Below are positions 58,215 to 64,000 of a DNA stretch of 64,000 nucleotides, piece after piece. How positions within the stretch are numbered: the stretch's first letter is position 1; the number at the start of each line of letters is the position of its first letter. The notes below the pieces were generated by a model. That model was not told the origin of the DNA and did no database searches. It worked only from the letters and a program-made list of their open reading frames with translations. A program made the position numbers and the translations under genes. Origin of the DNA: Alphaproteobacteria bacterium. Its GTDB lineage: Bacteria > Pseudomonadota > Alphaproteobacteria > JAJFFI01. Location of the stretch: NCBI GenBank assembly GCA_030066595.1, contig JASJBI010000023.1, forward strand, positions 21,717 to 85,716, given 5' to 3'.

Positions 58215-59243
58215 CTAGGCGTTGAAGGGTGGCCGGGTGTACTTCTCGCAGTAGTAATGGCAGAAGCGGGTGTCGCAGCGCTTTGGCCCGTCGAGCAGGC
58301 GAACATTGCGTTCCAAGATGTTGCCGAATTCCTCGCTGGAACTGCATCTCCGGACGGCGCCGTGCGGATGGATCACGACGAACCTGGCACCGGCTCCGCA
58401 CATCCGCCCGGCATAGTCTCCCTTGCCGCCGCGGAACAGGCTGGACAGCCGCCCTCGATAACTGTTGACGGAGGCGAGAAGAATACGGTCGTCCGAGAAC
58501 ATGTCCAGCGTCGGACGCTCGCCCATGCGCGCCAGAACCTCCCCGTAGTCCTCCCGGGCGCGTTCCATATAGGTGAGCAGCGCTGCCCGCTCGAGCGGAT
58601 CATAATCGCGCGGATAGTGTTTGCCGCGGTATTTGCCCTGTAAGAGCATGGGGATCAAGGCGATGCCCTGTGCCCGGTAGTCGGCCGAAATGCCCTCGTA
58701 GCTTCGGATCATCTGCGGCGTCATGACGGCCGAGACGAGCACATGGAAGCCGTGCTCTTGCAGCGCCCGGACGTGGCGGATGAACGTCTCGGATCCGCCG
58801 CGTGTTTGCCGTTCCTGGTGATGCAGGGCCGCATTGACGAAATGAACCCGTCCCGGATCAACTTTCTTGGCAAAGTCGAGGATCGATCGGTGCGACAGGT
58901 TGGAGTTCAGAGCCAGATAATGGTCTTCGCCTAGCCGCGCGCAGAGGTCTGCGAAGCCCGGATACAGCGTCGGCTCGCCACCCGTGAGATGCAGAAGCCA
59001 CGTCTTGCCGGTTGCGGAAAAGCCCTCTGCCCAGTCGTCGATGCCGCCGAATACGCGGAGCTTGGAGCCTAAGTGGTCTGGGCCGAAGAAGCAGTAGTCA
59101 CAGCGGAAGTTGCAGGTCTTGAGCAGATGCCAATCGGCCTCGACGTCGTAGGCCATCTGCATGGCGCCTGATTGCGGCGCGGGTGTCTCGAACTCCGGGT
59201 TCAGGTCCTCCGTGGAAATGGTGTGCTGAGATGGGATATCCAA
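58215..59243 (-). CDS. radical SAM protein with C-terminal cysteine-rich domain
   Basis: A 342-residue protein. I chose the TTG at 59243, which follows AGGAGGG; longer forms lack an RBS. CNFRCDYCFFG (CxxxCxxC) binds the radical SAM cluster, HLTGGEPTLYP is the SAM-binding GGE motif, and the C-terminus holds more cysteines (GRMCGAGARF, RRCSSSEEFGN, CDTRFCHYYCEKY), as in SPASM-type auxiliary-cluster enzymes that modify peptides. No precursor peptide gene is recognised nearby. It is divergent from a cupin gene; whether they act together is not known. Confidence 0.88.
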   Translation of the reverse strand: MDIPSQHTISTEDLNPEFETPAPQSGAMQMAYDVEADWHLLKTCNFRCDYCFFGPDHLGSKLRVFGGIDDWAEGFSATGKTWLLHLTGGEPTLYPGFADLCARLGEDHYLALNSNLSHRSILDFAKKVDPGRVHFVNAALHHQERQTRGGSETFIRHVRALQEHGFHVLVSAVMTPQMIRSYEGISADYRAQGIALIPMLLQGKYRGKHYPRDYDPLERAALLTYMERAREDYGEVLARMGERPTLDMFSDDRILLASVNSYRGRLSSLFRGGKGDYAGRMCGAGARFVVIHPHGAVRRCSSSEEFGNILERNVRLLDGPKRCDTRFCHYYCEKYTRPPFNA

Positions 59244-59520
59244 AATGCCCTCCTGGCCTGGCTGGCCGCTGGCCGCCACAGCGCGGCTCGAGAGCCCCCC
59301 CAACGCCGCACGATAATCGGTCCCGAATGAAAACGCACGCCCAATCAGCCGGTTGGCGCGTTGTTTCCCGAAGCGGAGCCTGGTTGGCCTGGCTCTCGCC
59401 GGTCCACGTCGATGTTCTCCGGCGTGCCCATCGCGCTCTCGGACTCGCCCGGAGGCCGAGAGGCCCCTATTGTCCTCCGGCATTCCAGCGTTGGATATCA
59501 ACGACAGAGGAGCAATTCAC

Positions 59521-59940
59521 ATGGCCGTCGATCCGGGACCCTTCGATATGGTCTCCACGCGCGTGGTTCTTGATCCGCAAGGCTCCGCGACCCCCAAGCC
59601 CGTCACCCCGAGCTTCTACGCAGACCTCGATCGCGACTTCGACGGCTTTGCGGGCTGCGTGCTGCTGTCCAAGTACGAATTCGACGAGGCTTGGCCGAGC
59701 TGGGAGATCCACCCAAAGGGCGACGAGATTGTCTATCTGCTGTTCGGCGATGTGGATTTCGTTTTATGGAGCCCGGACGGCGAGCAGACCGTGCGCGTCG
59801 ATCAGCCAGGGTCGTTCATCGTCGTCCCCAAGGGAACCTGGCACACGGCCAGGCCCCGCAAGCCCACGGGAATGCTATTCGTAACCCCTGGCGAAGGAAC
59901 GGAGAACGCGGAGCAGCCCCCCGCCTCGGGCGCCCGCTAG
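59521..59940 (+). CDS. cupin-domain protein
   Basis: A 139-residue protein behind AGAGGAG. The cupin metal region is WEIHPKGDEIVYLLFGDV and VPKGTWHTARP, a single beta barrel. Some cupin ligands are present (H in EIHPKGDE, E, H in TWHTA). It is divergent from the radical SAM gene. Function unknown; the substrate-binding pocket cannot be inferred. Confidence 0.85.
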   Translation: MAVDPGPFDMVSTRVVLDPQGSATPKPVTPSFYADLDRDFDGFAGCVLLSKYEFDEAWPSWEIHPKGDEIVYLLFGDVDFVLWSPDGEQTVRVDQPGSFIVVPKGTWHTARPRKPTGMLFVTPGEGTENAEQPPASGAR

Positions 59941-60047
59941 AGCGTCATCCAACGCCAGTCTCGCTCAGAAGACCGCCGCTGCCCGTACCCGCCCGGCCGA
60001 GCGGGCCGGCACGAGGTCCGGGCAGCAGCATAGGTTCGAATACGGCC

Positions 60048-60848
60048 TTACCGCACGGTCACGACGACCGCGCGGTTCGCCCGCTTGCGCACGCCTTCGC
60101 CGGTCGGCTGCAGCGGCTCGCCTTTGCCGGCCGCGCGCGTGGAGATCCGGTTCGCGGCAAAGCCGCTCGCGACCAGATGGTCACGCACGGACTTGGCGCG
60201 CTTGTCGGAGAGCTCGATGTTGGGGTCTTCCTTTCCGACCGTATCGGTGTGGCCGACCACCTCAAGAGACACGAAGCGGCATTTCCACCCGTTGATGAGC
60301 TGGGCGAGCTCTTGCTTGCTCTGGTCGCTGACCCAATGCTTGTTGAATCCGAACTCTATGACGTAGACGCGCGGTGCGTCCGTAACCGGTTGCTTCAGGT
60401 CAAGTCTCAAACCTTGCGCGCCGACACCGAGCTGAAGGCCCTCCGTACGGGACTTGAGATCCAGCAGCACCTTGTTGTTCTTGTTGCTGTAGCTCGCGCC
60501 GCCACCGCCCACGAACAGCGTGGACTCGCCCTCCAGGACCGAGTACCGGCCGGGCAAGTCGGCAAGCTTGTTCATGTTGCGGACAAAACCGACCGCGGTC
60601 ACCTTGGACACGCCGACCTTGATGCCGGCGCCGAAGCCGTCGACCGTGAACGGGATCTCGCAGCCCTTTGCCAGATTGGGCAGCCTCAGGACGCCGTCGC
60701 CCTTCTGGCCGCCGAGACCCACCATGATCGACGTGGTGACGATCTCGACCTCGGGCAAATTTTGGTCTTGGGCGACCGCCGGCGACCCCGCGGCAAGCAC
60801 AAACAGTAGCGAGGCCGTGGTCGCAAGGCATTTGGATGCACGCATCAT
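60048..60848 (-). CDS. exported OmpA-domain protein with a novel N-terminal domain
   Basis: A 266-residue protein behind GAGGAGC. A signal peptide (residues 1-26, ending PAVAQ) leads into about 130 residues rich in Gly and strands (GLQLGVGAQGLRLDL, AGIKVGVSKVTAVGFV), reminiscent of the DUF1134 (EipA)-type envelope domain, though I cannot be sure. The C-terminal 110 residues are an OmpA-like peptidoglycan-binding domain with VVGHTDTVGKED, LSDKRAKSVRDHL and RISTRAAGKGEP (Asp and Arg for meso-DAP). It probably tethers something to the cell wall. Confidence 0.85.
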   Translation of the reverse strand: MMRASKCLATTASLLFVLAAGSPAVAQDQNLPEVEIVTTSIMVGLGGQKGDGVLRLPNLAKGCEIPFTVDGFGAGIKVGVSKVTAVGFVRNMNKLADLPGRYSVLEGESTLFVGGGGASYSNKNNKVLLDLKSRTEGLQLGVGAQGLRLDLKQPVTDAPRVYVIEFGFNKHWVSDQSKQELAQLINGWKCRFVSLEVVGHTDTVGKEDPNIELSDKRAKSVRDHLVASGFAANRISTRAAGKGEPLQPTGEGVRKRANRAVVVTVR

Positions 60849-61185
60849 TGGATGCTCCTCTCTGCAGATGACGTTCTTTATCCGTAGTCAACAGTTGGAT
60901 GACGAGCCCCCGTGCCGAACACCATGGCTGCGGCTTATGCTGTCAGTGCTGAAGTCCTGTGTTCGACGCCAAGATCCACCGACCCGTACGCCGGAGCCGG
61001 GCCCAAGGGCCCCGAGTTCCGGGTCGTCAAATTGAGTTAGCATGAACAAGGGGATGATGGAAGTTGCAGCGCACAGAATCGTCGCCTTACCGGCAATTCT
61101 TTCGAGTCCGAAACCTAGTCGACCCAACCCAACACATCGCCGATCAGCGACCAGCGCGGCGGCTGAATCTGCTTGGTCTTGCCCT
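60849..61185. other. intergenic stretch with no recognised gene
   Basis: About 337 bp between two minus-strand genes. No RBS-backed frame, hairpin terminator or RNA gene recognised. Confidence 0.5.
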
Positions 61186-61545
61186 CTACGCTTCGGTCCA
61201 GATCGCGAGTTCGTGCCCGTCCGGGTCGGTGAAGTGGAAGCGCCGCCCGCCGGGGAACTCGAACAGCGGTTTGGTGATCTTGCCGCCTGCCGCTTCCACG
61301 CGCGTCATCAGGTCCGAGAGGTCATCGCCGTAGAGAACCACCAAGGGGCCGCCCGTGATCACGGCTTCGCTCGCGTCGAAGCCGCCCCTCATCTGGCCGT
61401 CCGAGAACTCGCAGTAGCTCGGCCCATAGTCCGTGAACGTCCAGCCAAAGGCCTCGCCGTAGAACGCCTTTGAGCGGGCGATGTCGGCGACCTTGAACTC
61501 GATGTAGTTGATGCAACGATCCCGGCGTGTGATTTCCGTTCCCAA
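61186..61545 (-). CDS. VOC-family (glyoxalase-like) protein
   Basis: A 119-residue protein, TTG start with GGAGG upstream. NYIEFKVADIARSKAFYGEAFGWTFTDYG and RFHFTDPDGHELAIW are the two beta-alpha-beta-beta-beta modules of the VOC fold. The metal ligands His/Glu are partly present (FTDPDGHE). Substrate unknown; many such single-domain members bind antibiotics or act as isomerases. Confidence 0.85.
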   Translation of the reverse strand: MGTEITRRDRCINYIEFKVADIARSKAFYGEAFGWTFTDYGPSYCEFSDGQMRGGFDASEAVITGGPLVVLYGDDLSDLMTRVEAAGGKITKPLFEFPGGRRFHFTDPDGHELAIWTEA

Positions 61546-61659
61546 GGCGACCTCCGATTGACGCTCGACAAGGTGTGACCCTGGTTACAACACGGATGGC
61601 GCCGCGAGCAAATCCATTTCGGCCGATGGCGGGTCGGCCCGGCAAGCCGGCCCCTCGCC

Positions 61660-62484
61660 TCAGGACGGTCTGCGGGCGATCGCGTGGAGGGCGCTGCTTT
61701 CGACGGCACTGGTGCCCAGCTCGGACAGCCGCTCGACCGTGCGCGTCCGGACCGTCTCCCGTTGCTCGCTGGTCAACTGATCGATCTCCCAACGAAAGCC
61801 CGAGCCCATGGCGATGGTCCACCAGTCCGCGGCATGCGCGAGCGGCTGGCGATCGCTGACCGGGTGGATCTCCGGCGCGGCGCCGCCGCAGTCCGCGAAC
61901 AGGCGGCGGAGGTTGTCAGGATCGGTCAGACGCTCCCAGGGACCCGCCGCCAGGCTGTGATCGGGCCGGACCCGCAGGATCTCCTCGGCGAAGATCGAGG
62001 CCGCCGGCTCGAAGGGACGCGGCCCCCAAACCGTGACCGCGAGCCCTCCACCCGGCCGCAGCATGCGCCAGAGTTCGCCGACCTGTCGCTCCATGTCGGG
62101 AACGAAAAAGATCGAGAACACGCTGATCACGGCATCGAAGCCCTCGTCGGGCAGGCCCGAAACCGACATGTCGGCTCGCTGGAACGTGACGTTGTCGAGA
62201 CGCCGGGCACTCGCCTTGGCGCGGGCCCGCGCCAGCATGTTCTCGGCCAGATCGATTCCGATGACGCGGCCGTCCGGTCCCACGGCCGCGGCCGCGGGGA
62301 GCGCCGAGGCGCCGGTGCCGCAGCCCACGTCCAGCACGCGGCTCCCCGGGCGCAATTCCAAAAGCTCGACGGCGCGTTGGCCGTGCCGGTCCCAGAAGGC
62401 CAGTGGCGCGTCGTCGAAGTGATCGGCCGCGGCGTCATAGGTGGCCGCGGCCTTGAGCCGCGCCGAAGTCTCCATCTGGTTCAT
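61660..62484 (-). CDS. class I SAM-dependent methyltransferase
   Basis: A 274-residue protein starting MNQMETSARL. SAM motifs: SRVLDVGCGTGASALP, VIGIDLAENMLARAR, DAVISVFSIFFV and GGGLAVTVWGP. The C-terminal part resembles UbiE/COQ5-like small-molecule methyltransferases. It lies 37 bp downstream of the cache-domain-like gene and in the same direction. Substrate unknown. Confidence 0.85.
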   Translation of the reverse strand: MNQMETSARLKAAATYDAAADHFDDAPLAFWDRHGQRAVELLELRPGSRVLDVGCGTGASALPAAAAVGPDGRVIGIDLAENMLARARAKASARRLDNVTFQRADMSVSGLPDEGFDAVISVFSIFFVPDMERQVGELWRMLRPGGGLAVTVWGPRPFEPAASIFAEEILRVRPDHSLAAGPWERLTDPDNLRRLFADCGGAAPEIHPVSDRQPLAHAADWWTIAMGSGFRWEIDQLTSEQRETVRTRTVERLSELGTSAVESSALHAIARRPS

Positions 62485-62521
62485 CGGTCCTGTTCCCTTG
62501 CGTGGTTCTGCGGCAAGCGCC

Positions 62522-63037
62522 CTATTTCGACATTTCCAGGACCGCGGCCAGATCCTCCAGCCTGACCGTCTTGTCGTAGATCCCGGCGCCGAGCTGGTAA
62601 GGCCGGCCCTCGACCGACATGACGAAGCTGATCTTGCGCAGGGGCACCTCGCCACCCGGCTTGAGCCAGACATATTCGACCCAGCCACCGCCCGGCAACT
62701 GCGCCGTCTTGCAGAGCTCGAGCCCGTACTGCTTGCCGTTGTAGTCGGTGTGCTGCTTGATGTCGCCGCCCTGGCGCTCGGGGAAGGCGGGGTTGGCAAG
62801 GACCTCGTCGGCTTCGCAGTTGACCACGAAGACGTATGTGTCCTTCCAGGTGAACTCCGAGCGCCGGTCGCGAATGACCTCGAGGCCGGCCTCTCCTTCT
62901 CGGGCAAGCAACGCCGCCGCCTTGCGCACTTTGGCCACGACCTCGTCGGGATCGGCCTGACCGCCCAGGGTCACGGCCATGGCGGGGCCGGCCGCCAGCA
63001 TGGTGCCGGCGAGCGCGGCGATGGGGATAAGCTTCAT
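62522..63037 (-). CDS. exported cache-domain-like protein
   Basis: A 171-residue protein from ATG 63037 (MKLIPIAALAGTMLAAGPAMA, a signal peptide). The mature part VRKAAALLAREGEAGLEVIRDRRSEF...TYVFVVNCEADEVLANP, then DYNGKQYGLELC and GGGWVEYVWLKPG, resembles a free-standing single-cache ligand-binding domain. It is predicted to be periplasmic. Its ligand is unknown. Confidence 0.78.
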   Translation of the reverse strand: MKLIPIAALAGTMLAAGPAMAVTLGGQADPDEVVAKVRKAAALLAREGEAGLEVIRDRRSEFTWKDTYVFVVNCEADEVLANPAFPERQGGDIKQHTDYNGKQYGLELCKTAQLPGGGWVEYVWLKPGGEVPLRKISFVMSVEGRPYQLGAGIYDKTVRLEDLAAVLEMSK

Positions 63038-63230
63038 GGTCGTCTCCATTCGATGGGTTTTCGGATCGCCCCGCGGAGCGAAGGATCGTGATCCCCAATT
63101 CGGCTGCCCGGCCGATCTATCGCGCTCCGTCAGGTTCGGCCGCGGTTCATAGCCGAAATCGCTCCTGCATTCACGCAGCGATTTGGCAGTGGCTGGTTGC
63201 ATTTTTGCAGGGAGGGCGGATACTGCCCGC

Positions 63231-64000
63231 ATGAATTGGGATGATCTGCGCATCGCGCGGGCGGTTTATCAGACCGGCAGCTTCGCCGCGGCGGCCGCCC
63301 GTCTGCGCATCAACGAGACGACGGTGGCGCGTCGCCTGGCACGCCTGCAGGAGGACCTCGGCGTCACCCTGTTCGAAGCGGTCGACGGCGTCCGCAGACC
63401 GACCGCGCATTGCAAGGAGGTCGTCGCGCTGGCCGAAACCATGGCCAGCCAGGCGGAGCGCATCGCCAGGATCGGGGCTCTGGACGAGGGCCCGGTCGGC
63501 CGGCGGCGCGTCGCCACGACGGATTCGGTCGCGACCGAGGTGCTCGCGCCCAGGGCCGCGGCCTTTCTCGCCGAGAACCCGGGGATCTCCCTGGATTTCC
63601 TGGCGTCCACCGAGAACGTCAATTTCTCCCGCTGGGAGGCCGATCTCGCGATCCGCCTGGGCAAGCCCGACAGGGGGGATTTCGTGATCTCGAAGCTGGC
63701 CGACCTGTCGCTCTATCTGTTCGCGCCCGCAAAGGCCGCGTCGGACGGGCGCGAACTCGTCTGCGCCTATCCGGACGAGCTGGACGCGACCCCGGAGTCC
63801 CAATATCTGATGGGCCTCGGCCTGCATCAGCGCGCCCGCTGTACGACCAAGAACCTGCTGGTGGTGAAGCGGCTCATCCGGTCGAAGCAGTGCAGCGGGA
63901 TCCTGCCGAGCTTCATGTGCGGAGATCTGATCGGGGACAAGTCGCTCAAGGCGACGAAGCTGCCAGAGCCGCGCGGCGTCTGGCTGCTGATCCAGCCGCA
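63231..64000 (+). CDS. LysR-family transcriptional regulator, 5' part
   Basis: A frame starting ATG at 63231 (MNWDDLRIARAVYQTGSFAAAA) stays open to the window end, 256 codons. The N-terminal helix-turn-helix (SFAAAAARLRINETTVARRLARLQEDLG) and the start of the effector domain are clear. It is divergent from the exported cache-like gene, which it may control. The C-terminus lies outside the window. Confidence 0.88.
   Translation, partial: MNWDDLRIARAVYQTGSFAAAAARLRINETTVARRLARLQEDLGVTLFEAVDGVRRPTAHCKEVVALAETMASQAERIARIGALDEGPVGRRRVATTDSVATEVLAPRAAAFLAENPGISLDFLASTENVNFSRWEADLAIRLGKPDRGDFVISKLADLSLYLFAPAKAASDGRELVCAYPDELDATPESQYLMGLGLHQRARCTTKNLLVVKRLIRSKQCSGILPSFMCGDLIGDKSLKATKLPEPRGVWLLIQP

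Overview
The window is high-GC DNA, most probably from an alphaproteobacterium and perhaps from the Rhodospirillales side. Pointers are a DUF2336 protein with a CtrA-like box, a four-subunit sarcosine oxidase (soxBDAG), a GH17-GT2 glucan synthase of the rhizobial NdvB type, a LivKHMGF-type transporter run by a GntR/UTRA regulator, and a REP-like palindrome. This assignment is inference, because no rRNA or marker phylogeny is available here. The only RNA gene identified with confidence is tRNA-Thr(UGU).

Region 1 (1-6.6 kb) is a mixed housekeeping area: the C-terminal half of an RND efflux permease, the GH17-GT2 synthase, an exported SNase-like nuclease, tRNA-Thr and an exported HExxH protein.

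Region 2 (6.6-20.9 kb, all minus strand) is the most unusual part. It runs from a sigma54-type -24/-12 promoter with an upstream 7+1+7 palindrome into two exported Gly-Met-X repeat proteins, a membrane-anchored Pro/Ala-rich protein, two small exported proteins, an exported pentaheme cytochrome c, a Tat-exported DmsA-like molybdoenzyme, a DmsB-like four-cluster ferredoxin, a TorD-type chaperone, an unknown protein, a histidine kinase with a periplasmic c-heme motif, and a sigma54-activating response regulator. Three of the exported proteins share a short module (G-x-[FY]-x-[VI]-x-P-x-G-x-[IL]-x-L-Y-P or a close variant). A class II cytochrome c' lies just upstream. My reading is a periplasmic redox system in which the kinase/regulator pair switches on Met-rich proteins and an S- or N-oxide-reductase-like enzyme. 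Two possible roles are methionine-based oxidant scavenging with enzymatic repair, or a protein coat around a mineral or sulfur deposit. I do not know of a described system with this gene set.

Region 3 (21.3-26.4 kb) holds a Cys-less isochorismatase-like protein, a YbaK-type deacylase, a large membrane protein, a small conserved protein, an orphan rho-independent terminator that may end a small RNA, and a monoheme cytochrome c.

Region 4 (26.5-50.5 kb) is catabolic: AllH (DUF2877) and AllG (DUF1116) homologues, a cytosine-deaminase-like amidohydrolase, a gamma-glutamyltransferase-like enzyme, then a short unrelated stretch (TPR-2OG-oxygenase, TPR-methyltransferase, a small protein, an orphan prim-pol, a tautomerase-SnoaL fusion). 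After that come MmgE/PrpD, GntR and one tightly overlapped operon: branched-chain/amide ABC transporter, LeuC/LeuD-like hydratase, PEP-mutase/isocitrate-lyase-family lyase, isochorismatase-family amidase, two PuuE-like CE4 hydrolases and a fumarate-reductase-like flavoprotein. Together they look like uptake and stepwise opening of a cyclic amide or ureide, followed by hydration and C-C cleavage of a substituted malate.

Region 5 (50.5-64 kb) has a small exported protein, DUF2336 and Hpt proteins, soxBDAG, a radical SAM protein divergent from a cupin, an OmpA-domain protein, a VOC protein, a methyltransferase, a cache-like exported protein and the start of a LysR gene.
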